In this document: piece after piece, positions 46,295-57,025 of the stretch | Position numbering within the stretch: position 1 is the stretch's first letter | Layout of the letters: every line of letters begins with the position of its first letter | Assembly: GCA_910591455.2 (NCBI GenBank) | Contig: OU342806.1 | Location: 26,727,017-26,791,016, forward strand | Length of the DNA: 64,000 bases | Source of the DNA: Pholis gunnellus | Lineage: Eukaryota > Chordata > Actinopteri > Perciformes > Pholidae | Direction of reading: 5' to 3' | Translations under genes and position numbers: made by a program | The notes under the pieces: model-generated | What the model was told of the DNA's origin: nothing | Databases searched by the model: none | What the model saw: only the letters and a program-made list of their open reading frames with translations

Positions 46295-46367
46295 TGTTTC
46301 CACCCAGTTTCGAACGGGGGACCTTTCGCATGTGAAGCGAACGTGATAACCACTACACTACGGAAAC
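46295..46367 (-). tRNA. tRNA-Val-CAC: tRNA-Val(CAC), copy 32, variant
   Basis: Acceptor pair 7-66 becomes G-U (plus strand tttccaccc), and the anticodon loop is TTCACAT. This is the last tRNA-Val before the 9.2-kb insertion. Confidence 0.88.
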
Positions 46368-46606
46368 CACTGAAAACCACTTTTACGCACGTGCCCAGGC
46401 TCAATGCACTATTCACACTTGATTGCAAACATTTCAGATGCCAGACGACATGATTTCCGAATGGATTCAGTCACAGCTGCTGTGTCATTGAGTGACAGTC
46501 AATGTCTACTACACTTAAAGCCTCCCCTGTATAGCTCTAAGAATTCCCTTTAAAGGCCAGAACAGCGCCACTTTTTTTTTACTAGCCAAAGATACTGCTA
46601 GAGCAG

Positions 46607-46646
46607 TCCTCGTTAGTATAGTGGACAGTATCTCTGCTTGTCACGC
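46607..46646 (+). pseudogene. tRNA-Asp-GTC: tRNA-Asp(GTC) copy 33, 5' 40 nt (split by insertion)
   Basis: The gene runs from TCCTCGTT to TTGTCACGC and then stops within the 3' strand of the anticodon stem. The remaining 32 nt are at 55827-55858, 9180 bp away. The A box is intact, but the B box is on the other side, so this gene is dead unless the insert is removed. Confidence 0.95.
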
Positions 46647-46652
46647 GGGGGG

Positions 46653-46773
46653 AAGCCGTGTATAGTTGGCATACGCTGACAGCCAATGAAATTGCAGCAT
46701 GTTCAAATGCCGTCCAGGGCAAGCCATATAGTTGGCATTCGCTGACAGCCAATGAAATTGCATCATGTTCAAA
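46653..46773. repeat. Imperfect direct repeat with two CCAAT boxes
   Basis: Two about 54-bp arms (46653-46707 and 46721-46773), each with gttggcat, then cgctgacagccaatgaaat and catgttcaaa. Each arm carries one CCAAT motif. It lies beyond the 3' end of the minus-strand gene, so it could be the promoter of something on plus, but I see no convincing plus-strand gene. Repeats at 49713 and 52773 are the same element. Confidence 0.6.
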
Positions 46774-47104
46774 GTCCAAAATCCATTTTCACAGCGCTGG
46801 TTTCAGCTCCTGGACGCAGGCTCGAGTCTCAGTTGGGTCTAAGCCACACATCAATGATAAAGAGCTATTTATAAATCAAGAAATGTTTATCCAACTTTGT
46901 TGTTTACTGATTATCACTAGATTGTATTGGCAGATAGATTATCAAGTACTTGACTTATTTATGTCTATTAACCCATTATATTGCAGTTTTCCTAATTATG
47001 AACATTTAAATTGCAATAACTTAATTACTTCAATTAAATATGTATTTGCTGTTCGCTGATTCACTTATTAATGAGACATGTAGACATTAGTGAACAAAAA
47101 ATAA

Positions 47105-47110
47105 TTTATT
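47105..47110 (-). promoter_or_regulatory. AATAAA polyadenylation signal, unit 1 gene
   Basis: AATAAA on the minus strand about 250 bp downstream of the predicted stop, followed by a T-rich stretch. It gives a plausible transcript end near 47085. Also present at 50165-50170 and 53225-53230. Confidence 0.55.
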
Positions 47111-47357
47111 AAACACAACAGGGACAGTAAATGTTGAACACAGAGCCCATAGTGCAAATACACAACACAAATATGTAGAACAAATACAAAAATGAATCCA
47201 CCTCTCACCTAGTCAGACAAGAATAAACAGAGCAAATCAGTACGATTTTGGGTGCGTCCTGATTTAATCTTTTTGACATGAAAAACATTCTAATACTAAC
47301 ATTGATCTCTCTGTGCAGGTGACAGTTGACCGGGCTCTGCAGACGTCTCAGGAGAAA

Positions 47358-48563
47358 TCAGGGGTCCTCTGACACCACAGAGAATATTAAACATGTTGTT
47401 ATTATTATTGACAGTAACATGAAGCAAGAATGTAACATGACATCTACACTGTAGTCCGTGAAACTCAGCAAGCTGGACACTGGAGTGCCGCCTACTTTTT
47501 GTCTGAATACAGTGCAGCAGTAACTTTAAAGAATTAACAACAGTTTTGATGGGACACTACATTTAGGATATTTTAAGATGCAAATAATACACACCAGGAA
47601 CTGCGACAGTCGCCTCTGTTGATGGACGAGCCGCTCCTTCTGGCAGCAGACACATGAGCTCCTGGGGAACAGGCTCAGGTCTCTCTACAGAGCAGCGGCT
47701 GCAAGGAGAGAAGGATCACAAAACACAATCAATGGTTTATAATGTTATGAGCACAGTGAATATGACAGATATGTTTAAATGTTGGATGCATTTACCATCT
47801 ACTTGTGAACCCTTCAGATGAGTTGGTGCAGCAGATGGTTCTACAACGGAAAAAACCTTGTAAGTCATTTATATGTTGACAATATAGAAACACTATGTTA
47901 GTATTGTTACTTCACCTTTCTCAGCCTTATCCAATGAAACAGACTGTTTCTCACATTAATATATAAAGATTATACTTCATTCATACGTGTTTGTGTTTCA
48001 ATGGTTAATATTCAGTCGCCAGTCATTGTGATGTAACCTAGTAGGCAGGTGAAGCAACACGGCACACTTCATACACATGCATTCAGTAGTTAGTAACACA
48101 GCAGCCTCATACATACATGTTGTTTCTTTTTATCCATATAAGAAAACTAAGAGTGATACGTACCCTCATCATGACTGGTATCAGTTCATAGTCACTAGGA
48201 CAACAAGCAGAACACCAAAACATGAGACAGAACGCTTCAAGTCTTCATGTGGGAGAAGAAGTCATGGTCCCACGGCAGAATGTTTTTGGTTAAAAACCTC
48301 TTTTTGTTCCTGAAGCCTGCTGTTGTCTGGCTGTTGATGATGATGATGCAGAAACAGCTGTTAACCACAAACAAAAAACACATCATATATACTGAATAGA
48401 ATACACGGTTAATAGCAAACCGGCTGAACTGTAACGGTCTTTAAATCTTCAGGTGGTAGAAACAAGGAAATAAAAGACAGCAAACGTTTCCTCACAGATC
48501 TGCACATGTTGCTTTGAAGGAGAGATCCTCAGCATCCTTCTCTTCATCTTCATCTCCATCCAT
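47358..48563 (-). CDS. Predicted small spliced gene, unit 1 (75 codons, unknown function)
   Basis: Assembled by hand from splice signals. Exons in coding order are 48565-48496 (ATG at 48563), 47840-47796, 47698-47595 and 47368-47358 (TGA). Introns use GTGAGG..TTGTAG, GTAAAT..CTTGCAG and GTGTGT..GTCAG. The frame is preserved over three junctions of different phase, which is unlikely by chance. Upstream is a non-coding exon ending at 49478 (donor G|GTAAGT). The protein begins MDGDEDEEKDAEDL (acidic), has a short Cys-rich middle (TICC, SRCRCS), then a Pro/Glu-rich tail ending VAVPEDP. No known domain. A 31-nt cassette (48194-48164, TTGTCCTAG acceptor, AGG|GTACGT donor) could be an alternative exon, giving a 41-residue product. 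It may be a fragment of a larger gene family. I do not recognise it. Confidence 0.5.
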
Positions 48564-48639
48564 CACTGAGATGCAAACAGAAAAGAATCAGAATATCATT
48601 AGATGAATATCTTCTTGTATAATGTAATGAACAACATTA

Positions 48640-48988
48640 TTTTAACAGTGATGGAGAAAGTCTACACATCTTGTACTTCACGAAAAAAATATGTATGAAT
48701 ACCACCACATGGTGTAAATATTCGAAGTAAAAGTCCTGCATTCAAATCTTACTAACTCAATGTCTGACTGAAGTAAAAGTACAAAAAATAAACTTTAAGG
48801 AGCAAAAATAAAAAGTAGTCATGATGCAGAATATTATAAATGATATTATTATAATTATTGAGGTATTAATGTGTTCATCACTTTAAAGACTGTATATACT
48901 GCTGGTAGTTTAATCTGTAATAACACATAATTTATTAGTTGAGTATATCTTTAATCTGCTAAGTAACTAGTAACTAATGCTGTCAAAC
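48640..48988. repeat. Dispersed percomorph-type repeat in intron 1, unit 1
   Basis: Contains aagtaaaagtcctgcattca, then actgctggtagtttaatct and agtaactagtaacta. From memory these phrases occur in a very common interspersed repeat of spiny-rayed fishes. It is diverged and lies in the predicted first intron. Also at 51700-52048 and 54760-55108. The identification is from memory only. Confidence 0.45.
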
Positions 48989-49477
48989 ACACGTGGAGCA
49001 TTTAAAGTACATAACTATGAACTACATGAATTAATAACGATACGTGACGTGATACAACGGAGACGTGCGTGTTTATTTAACGTTAACGTGATTCACATGA
49101 AGCACCGGGTCCGGTCATAGCTTGTTGTTCTTTCGTTACGTGTCCGTAAAGTAACGTCCAGAGTATATCTGACGTTAACCGGCCGCAAGTCCGCCTCGAT
49201 ATTCACTGACGTACAGTAGTAAATGCTAACTTACTTCATTTGAATGCACGTTCGTGTTAACTTGATACTTTTGGTCACAAAAACGCATCAAAGTTGGACG
49301 TTAACGGCTCCAGATTACGTTACGTTAGCGTGTAAATTAAGGAACTCATACAGAAGTCCGACTTCGACACAATAACACAAAATGTACTTTATCTTTATAG
49401 CTTTCAAGTGAATATCAGACAGCCCAGACTAATTATCATGACATTTTAATTCATTGTTATTCATTTTAATGACTTAC

Positions 49478-49640
49478 CGTTTAACGTAGTCACAGCGAAG
49501 AGCTCCAGAAAATGCGGGCTGTCGATGCTTTTTCCAGGCTGCGACTGACTGACAAACACCGGAGAAAGTCTGTCACTCTCAAAACGGCACCACAGCGCCG
49601 CTGGTGGCCAAAAATATATTACTTCCGTAGCAGTTTAGTG
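49478..49640 (-). promoter_or_regulatory. Predicted first exon and TATA-less promoter, unit 1 gene
   Basis: The minus strand shows an ETS-type CGGAAGT site (49621-49627), then about 140 nt of GC-rich leader ending at the donor G|GTAAGT (49478/49477). The adjoining 49030-49480 is rich in CG and ACGT motifs. No TATA box at a useful distance. The TSS is probably near 49560-49610 (inference). Same arrangement in units 2 and 3. Confidence 0.45.
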
Positions 49641-49706
49641 CTACCATTGAAAATGAATGGGAAACGGTTTAGGGATTTTTAGCTAAAGAATCCCCGGGTG
49701 CCGCGC

Positions 49707-52700
49707 GGGGGGAAGCCGTGTATAGTTGGCATACGCTGACAGCCAATGAAATTGCAGCATGTTCAAATGCCGTCCAGGGCAAGCCATATAGTTGGCATTC
49801 GCTGACAGCCAATGAAATTGCATCATGTTCAAAGTCCAAAATCCATTTTCACAGCGCTGGTTTCAGCTCCTGGACGCAGGCTCGAGTCTCAGTTGGGTCT
49901 AAGCCACACATCAATGATAAAGAGCTATTTATAAATCAAGAAATGTTTATCCAACTTTGTTGTTTACTGATTATCACTAGATTGTATTGGCAGATAGATT
50001 ATCAAGTACTTGACTTATTTATGTCTATTAACCCATTATATTGCAGTTTTCCTAATTATGAACATTTAAATTGCAATAACTTAATTACTTCAATTAAATA
50101 TGTATTTGCTGTTCGCTGATTCACTTATTAATGAGACATGTAGACATTAGTGAACAAAAAATAATTTATTAAACACAACAGGGACAGTAAATGTTGAACA
50201 CAGAGCCCATAGTGCAAATACACAACACAAATATGTAGAACAAATACAAAAATGAATCCACCTCTCACCTAGTCAGACAAGAATAAACAGAGCAAATCAG
50301 TACGATTTTGGGTGCGTCCTGATTTAATCTTTTTGACATGAAAAACATTCTAATACTAACATTGATCTCTCTGTGCAGGTGACAGTTGACCGGGCTCTGC
50401 AGACGTCTCAGGAGAAATCAGGGGTCCTCTGACACCACAGAGAATATTAAACATGTTGTTATTATTATTGACAGTAACATGAAGCAAGAATGTAACATGA
50501 CATCTACACTGTAGTCCGTGAAACTCAGCAAGCTGGACACTGGAGTGCCGCCTACTTTTTGTCTGAATACAGTGCAGCAGTAACTTTAAAGAATTAACAA
50601 CAGTTTTGATGGGACACTACATTTAGGATATTTTAAGATGCAAATAATACACACCAGGAACTGCGACAGTCGCCTCTGTTGATGGACGAGCCGCTCCTTC
50701 TGGCAGCAGACACATGAGCTCCTGGGGAACAGGCTCAGGTCTCTCTACAGAGCAGCGGCTGCAAGGAGAGAAGGATCACAAAACACAATCAATGGTTTAT
50801 AATGTTATGAGCACAGTGAATATGACAGATATGTTTAAATGTTGGATGCATTTACCATCTACTTGTGAACCCTTCAGATGAGTTGGTGCAGCAGATGGTT
50901 CTACAACGGAAAAAACCTTGTAAGTCATTTATATGTTGACAATATAGAAACACTATGTTAGTATTGTTACTTCACCTTTCTCAGCCTTATCCAATGAAAC
51001 AGACTGTTTCTCACATTAATATATAAAGATTATACTTCATTCATACGTGTTTGTGTTTCAATGGTTAATATTCAGTCGCCAGTCATTGTGATGTAACCTA
51101 GTAGGCAGGTGAAGCAACACGGCACACTTCATACACATGCATTCAGTAGTTAGTAACACAGCAGCCTCATACATACATGTTGTTTCTTTTTATCCATATA
51201 AGAAAACTAAGAGTGATACGTACCCTCATCATGACTGGTATCAGTTCATAGTCACTAGGACAACAAGCAGAACACCAAAACATGAGACAGAACGCTTCAA
51301 GTCTTCATGTGGGAGAAGAAGTCATGGTCCCACGGCAGAATGTTTTTGGTTAAAAACCTCTTTTTGTTCCTGAAGCCTGCTGTTGTCTGGCTGTTGATGA
51401 TGATGATGCAGAAACAGCTGTTAACCACAAACAAAAAACACATCATATATACTGAATAGAATACACGGTTAATAGCAAACCGGCTGAACTGTAACGGTCT
51501 TTAAATCTTCAGGTGGTAGAAACAAGGAAATAAAAGACAGCAAACGTTTCCTCACAGATCTGCACATGTTGCTTTGAAGGAGAGATCCTCAGCATCCTTC
51601 TCTTCATCTTCATCTCCATCCATCACTGAGATGCAAACAGAAAAGAATCAGAATATCATTAGATGAATATCTTCTTGTATAATGTAATGAACAACATTAT
51701 TTTAACAGTGATGGAGAAAGTCTACACATCTTGTACTTCACGAAAAAAATATGTATGAATACCACCACATGGTGTAAATATTCGAAGTAAAAGTCCTGCA
51801 TTCAAATCTTACTAACTCAATGTCTGACTGAAGTAAAAGTACAAAAAATAAACTTTAAGGAGCAAAAATAAAAAGTAGTCATGATGCAGAATATTATAAA
51901 TGATATTATTATAATTATTGAGGTATTAATGTGTTCATCACTTTAAAGACTGTATATACTGCTGGTAGTTTAATCTGTAATAACACATAATTTATTAGTT
52001 GAGTATATCTTTAATCTGCTAAGTAACTAGTAACTAATGCTGTCAAACACACGTGGAGCATTTAAAGTACATAACTATGAACTACATGAATTAATAACGA
52101 TACGTGACGTGATACAACGGAGACGTGCGTGTTTATTTAACGTTAACGTGATTCACATGAAGCACCGGGTCCGGTCATAGCTTGTTGTTCTTTCGTTACG
52201 TGTCCGTAAAGTAACGTCCAGAGTATATCTGACGTTAACCGGCCGCAAGTCCGCCTCGATATTCACTGACGTACAGTAGTAAATGCTAACTTACTTCATT
52301 TGAATGCACGTTCGTGTTAACTTGATACTTTTGGTCACAAAAACGCATCAAAGTTGGACGTTAACGGCTCCAGATTACGTTACGTTAGCGTGTAAATTAA
52401 GGAACTCATACAGAAGTCCGACTTCGACACAATAACACAAAATGTACTTTATCTTTATAGCTTTCAAGTGAATATCAGACAGCCCAGACTAATTATCATG
52501 ACATTTTAATTCATTGTTATTCATTTTAATGACTTACCGTTTAACGTAGTCACAGCGAAGAGCTCCAGAAAATGCGGGCTGTCGATGCTTTTTCCAGGCT
52601 GCGACTGACTGACAAACACCGGAGAAAGTCTGTCACTCTCAAAACGGCACCACAGCGCCGCTGGTGGCCAAAAATATATTACTTCCGTAGCAGTTTAGTG

Positions 52701-52766
52701 CTACCATTGAAAATGAATGGGAAACGGTTTAGGGATTTTTAGCTAAAGAATCCCCGGGTGCCGCGC
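49707..52766. repeat. 3060-bp tandem unit, copy 2
   Basis: Exact head-to-tail repetition of 46647-49706. I found no difference when comparing lines at a 3060-base offset. The junction with copy 1 reads gtgccgcgcggggggaag. Confidence 0.97.
50418..51623 (-). CDS. Predicted small spliced gene, unit 2
   Basis: Same exon structure as in unit 1, shifted by 3060: 51625-51556 (ATG 51623), 50900-50856, 50758-50655, 50428-50418. Identical sequence, so all three loci would make the same 75-residue product if expressed. Confidence 0.5.
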
Positions 52767-55700
52767 GGGGGGAAGCCGTGTATAGTTGGCATACGCTGAC
52801 AGCCAATGAAATTGCAGCATGTTCAAATGCCGTCCAGGGCAAGCCATATAGTTGGCATTCGCTGACAGCCAATGAAATTGCATCATGTTCAAAGTCCAAA
52901 ATCCATTTTCACAGCGCTGGTTTCAGCTCCTGGACGCAGGCTCGAGTCTCAGTTGGGTCTAAGCCACACATCAATGATAAAGAGCTATTTATAAATCAAG
53001 AAATGTTTATCCAACTTTGTTGTTTACTGATTATCACTAGATTGTATTGGCAGATAGATTATCAAGTACTTGACTTATTTATGTCTATTAACCCATTATA
53101 TTGCAGTTTTCCTAATTATGAACATTTAAATTGCAATAACTTAATTACTTCAATTAAATATGTATTTGCTGTTCGCTGATTCACTTATTAATGAGACATG
53201 TAGACATTAGTGAACAAAAAATAATTTATTAAACACAACAGGGACAGTAAATGTTGAACACAGAGCCCATAGTGCAAATACACAACACAAATATGTAGAA
53301 CAAATACAAAAATGAATCCACCTCTCACCTAGTCAGACAAGAATAAACAGAGCAAATCAGTACGATTTTGGGTGCGTCCTGATTTAATCTTTTTGACATG
53401 AAAAACATTCTAATACTAACATTGATCTCTCTGTGCAGGTGACAGTTGACCGGGCTCTGCAGACGTCTCAGGAGAAATCAGGGGTCCTCTGACACCACAG
53501 AGAATATTAAACATGTTGTTATTATTATTGACAGTAACATGAAGCAAGAATGTAACATGACATCTACACTGTAGTCCGTGAAACTCAGCAAGCTGGACAC
53601 TGGAGTGCCGCCTACTTTTTGTCTGAATACAGTGCAGCAGTAACTTTAAAGAATTAACAACAGTTTTGATGGGACACTACATTTAGGATATTTTAAGATG
53701 CAAATAATACACACCAGGAACTGCGACAGTCGCCTCTGTTGATGGACGAGCCGCTCCTTCTGGCAGCAGACACATGAGCTCCTGGGGAACAGGCTCAGGT
53801 CTCTCTACAGAGCAGCGGCTGCAAGGAGAGAAGGATCACAAAACACAATCAATGGTTTATAATGTTATGAGCACAGTGAATATGACAGATATGTTTAAAT
53901 GTTGGATGCATTTACCATCTACTTGTGAACCCTTCAGATGAGTTGGTGCAGCAGATGGTTCTACAACGGAAAAAACCTTGTAAGTCATTTATATGTTGAC
54001 AATATAGAAACACTATGTTAGTATTGTTACTTCACCTTTCTCAGCCTTATCCAATGAAACAGACTGTTTCTCACATTAATATATAAAGATTATACTTCAT
54101 TCATACGTGTTTGTGTTTCAATGGTTAATATTCAGTCGCCAGTCATTGTGATGTAACCTAGTAGGCAGGTGAAGCAACACGGCACACTTCATACACATGC
54201 ATTCAGTAGTTAGTAACACAGCAGCCTCATACATACATGTTGTTTCTTTTTATCCATATAAGAAAACTAAGAGTGATACGTACCCTCATCATGACTGGTA
54301 TCAGTTCATAGTCACTAGGACAACAAGCAGAACACCAAAACATGAGACAGAACGCTTCAAGTCTTCATGTGGGAGAAGAAGTCATGGTCCCACGGCAGAA
54401 TGTTTTTGGTTAAAAACCTCTTTTTGTTCCTGAAGCCTGCTGTTGTCTGGCTGTTGATGATGATGATGCAGAAACAGCTGTTAACCACAAACAAAAAACA
54501 CATCATATATACTGAATAGAATACACGGTTAATAGCAAACCGGCTGAACTGTAACGGTCTTTAAATCTTCAGGTGGTAGAAACAAGGAAATAAAAGACAG
54601 CAAACGTTTCCTCACAGATCTGCACATGTTGCTTTGAAGGAGAGATCCTCAGCATCCTTCTCTTCATCTTCATCTCCATCCATCACTGAGATGCAAACAG
54701 AAAAGAATCAGAATATCATTAGATGAATATCTTCTTGTATAATGTAATGAACAACATTATTTTAACAGTGATGGAGAAAGTCTACACATCTTGTACTTCA
54801 CGAAAAAAATATGTATGAATACCACCACATGGTGTAAATATTCGAAGTAAAAGTCCTGCATTCAAATCTTACTAACTCAATGTCTGACTGAAGTAAAAGT
54901 ACAAAAAATAAACTTTAAGGAGCAAAAATAAAAAGTAGTCATGATGCAGAATATTATAAATGATATTATTATAATTATTGAGGTATTAATGTGTTCATCA
55001 CTTTAAAGACTGTATATACTGCTGGTAGTTTAATCTGTAATAACACATAATTTATTAGTTGAGTATATCTTTAATCTGCTAAGTAACTAGTAACTAATGC
55101 TGTCAAACACACGTGGAGCATTTAAAGTACATAACTATGAACTACATGAATTAATAACGATACGTGACGTGATACAACGGAGACGTGCGTGTTTATTTAA
55201 CGTTAACGTGATTCACATGAAGCACCGGGTCCGGTCATAGCTTGTTGTTCTTTCGTTACGTGTCCGTAAAGTAACGTCCAGAGTATATCTGACGTTAACC
55301 GGCCGCAAGTCCGCCTCGATATTCACTGACGTACAGTAGTAAATGCTAACTTACTTCATTTGAATGCACGTTCGTGTTAACTTGATACTTTTGGTCACAA
55401 AAACGCATCAAAGTTGGACGTTAACGGCTCCAGATTACGTTACGTTAGCGTGTAAATTAAGGAACTCATACAGAAGTCCGACTTCGACACAATAACACAA
55501 AATGTACTTTATCTTTATAGCTTTCAAGTGAATATCAGACAGCCCAGACTAATTATCATGACATTTTAATTCATTGTTATTCATTTTAATGACTTACCGT
55601 TTAACGTAGTCACAGCGAAGAGCTCCAGAAAATGCGGGCTGTCGATGCTTTTTCCAGGCTGCGACTGACTGACAAACACCGGAGAAAGTCTGTCACTCTC

Positions 55701-55826
55701 AAAACGGCACCACAGCGCCGCTGGTGGCCAAAAATATATTACTTCCGTAGCAGTTTAGTGCTACCATTGAAAATGAATGGGAAACGGTTTAGGGATTTTT
55801 AGCTAAAGAATCCCCGGGTGCCGCGC
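52767..55826. repeat. 3060-bp tandem unit, copy 3
   Basis: Third copy, ending gtgccgcgc and running straight into agaagaccagg of the interrupted tRNA-Asp gene. Confidence 0.97.
53478..54683 (-). CDS. Predicted small spliced gene, unit 3
   Basis: Third copy of the model: 54685-54616 (ATG 54683), 53960-53916, 53818-53715, 53488-53478. It is the most upstream of the three in transcription direction. Its promoter lies about 200 bp from the right half of tRNA-Asp. Confidence 0.5.
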
Positions 55827-55858
55827 AGAAGACCAGGGTTCGATTCCCTGACGGGGAG
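55827..55858 (+). pseudogene. tRNA-Asp-GTC: tRNA-Asp(GTC) copy 33, 3' 32 nt
   Basis: Completes the split gene at 46607-46646 (40 + 32 = 72 nt, with no base missing). It holds the B box and acceptor 3' strand, with TTTT after it. Confidence 0.95.
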
Positions 55859-56641
55859 TTTTCTACCAGCTGCTAGTAAGACAACAGCCATTTAACACAG
55901 AGATGATGCATATTGAGCTTGTTCCTATTATCAGAGACAGCTTCACATTGAGGATATGATCACCTACCTCAGCATCCATGAATGTGCTTGAAAGGTTTCA
56001 CATCACAATGGAAAATTCATCACGACCAAGACACAATTATTTGTCCATGAAATGCGATAATCCTACCACACGTTGGTTTAGGAAGCTATGGAGAAGGACT
56101 TCTGGACGGTCTCAACAAAGTTCTGGAAAAAACAATAAGACTACTCAGGAGCAGCACACAAGGGGCAGTTTTCAGTCAAGAGGGGAGTCGGCACCTACAA
56201 GGGAGGAGAACTGCTGTCCCTGATGGGGATATTGTCAAATGGTGGAACGAGCCCTTTGAGGAACTCCGAATCCCGACCAACACAATTCGAGTTGCAGCTG
56301 GGGGACCTCAGAACTGCTTCTCTGCTCTTTGCAGATGATGTTGATCTATTGGCTTCATCAGGCCGGCTTCATCAGGCAGGATTACAGTTAGCACCTACAA
56401 TTATCAAGCCGTGGTTCTCAACCAGAAAGTGGAGGATTCCTCAGCCCTGGGTGGGAGTGAGTGGCTGCCCCAAATGACAGAGTTCAAGTATCTCTGAGAG
56501 GAAACATTATTCACATAGTGCTTCTTTTCATCCAGTTTCCTAGGAATGCAGCTCAGAAGACTTTGATTGTGTGGAGGGAAAGCTAACCCTGGGGCACTAA
56601 GTAGAGTTTTATTGTGTCGAGTAAGCAGAGACAAAGAATAG

Positions 56642-56714
56642 TGTTTCCGCCCAGTTTCGAACGGGGGACCTTTCGCGTGTGAAGCGAACGTGATAACCAC
56701 TACACTACGGAAAC
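56642..56714 (-). tRNA. tRNA-Val-CAC: tRNA-Val(CAC), copy 33
   Basis: Type sequence. Confidence 0.93.
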
Positions 56715-56953
56715 CACCGAAAACCACTTTTACGCACGTGCCCAGGCTCAATGCACTATTCACACTTGATTGCAAACATTTCAGATGCCAGACGACATGA
56801 TTTCCGAATGGATTCAGTCACAGCTGCTGTGTCATTGAGTGACAGTAAATGTCTACTACACTTAAAGCCTCCCCTGTATAGCTCTAAGAATTCCCTTTAA
56901 AGGCCAGAACAGCGCCACTTTTTTTTTACTAGCCAAAGATACTGCTAGAGCAG

Positions 56954-57025
56954 TCCTCGTTAGTATAGTGGACAGTATCTCTGCTTGTCACGCAGAAGAC
57001 CAGGGTTCGATTCCCTGACGGGGAG
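56954..57025 (+). tRNA. tRNA-Asp-GTC: tRNA-Asp(GTC), copy 34
   Basis: Type sequence. Confidence 0.95.

Larger units (their letters stand above)
7394..46606. repeat. tRNA-Val/tRNA-Asp tandem array, left block
   Basis: Units of about 1182-1192 bp are repeated head to tail. A full unit holds a LINE-RT relic, tRNA-Val(CAC) on minus, a 239-bp divergent spacer, tRNA-Asp(GTC) on plus and about 220 bp of spacer. Unit subtypes differ by an 8-bp deletion (agagacattgagg), a short deletion giving cctcataaatgtg, one extra T (gatttgtg) and a poly-T variant (tttcttttttac). Subtypes are interspersed, as expected from unequal exchange and conversion. Relic anchors (the ATG in ctgatggggat) lie at 7447, 8637, 9819, 11011, 12202, 13392, 14582, 15773, 16963, 18146, 19336, 20526, 21716, 22907, 24090, 25281, 26464, 27647, 28071, 29253, 30436, 31628, 32818, 34001, 35184, 35608, 36791, 37975, 39159, 40342, 40766, 41949, 43133, 44317 and 45876. 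Confidence 0.97.
46647..49706. repeat. 3060-bp tandem unit, copy 1, inserted in tRNA-Asp
   Basis: Begins ggggggaagccgtg and ends gggtgccgcgc. The next copy follows directly with the same phase. It is unrelated to the tRNA array. It contains a minus-strand gene model (about 47090-49600), a CCAAT-containing direct repeat near its left end and a dispersed fish repeat in intron 1. All three copies look identical in line-by-line reading. Each boundary carries CGC. Confidence 0.97.

Noticed and set aside
46658..47059. 133-codon plus-strand frame at the left end of each 3060-bp unit
   Set aside because: It begins in the direct repeat (giving SWHTLTANEIA and SWHSLTANEIA), continues through AT-rich DNA and resembles nothing known. 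No splice or start evidence, so left as unannotated.
48077..48313. 78-codon plus-strand frame in each 3060-bp unit
   Set aside because: It overlaps the predicted minus-strand alternative exon and splice sites antisense, with no coding features.
49590..49615. CTCF-like site (CCACCAGCGGCGCTG) near the predicted first exon
   Set aside because: One base shorter than the consensus spacing. Not supported without a matrix scan.
46647..49706. Terminal inverted repeats of a DNA transposon in the 3060-bp unit
   Set aside because: Ends read CGCGGGGGG.. and, reversed, CGCGGCACC.., sharing only CGCGG, part of which comes from the target. Too short to claim.
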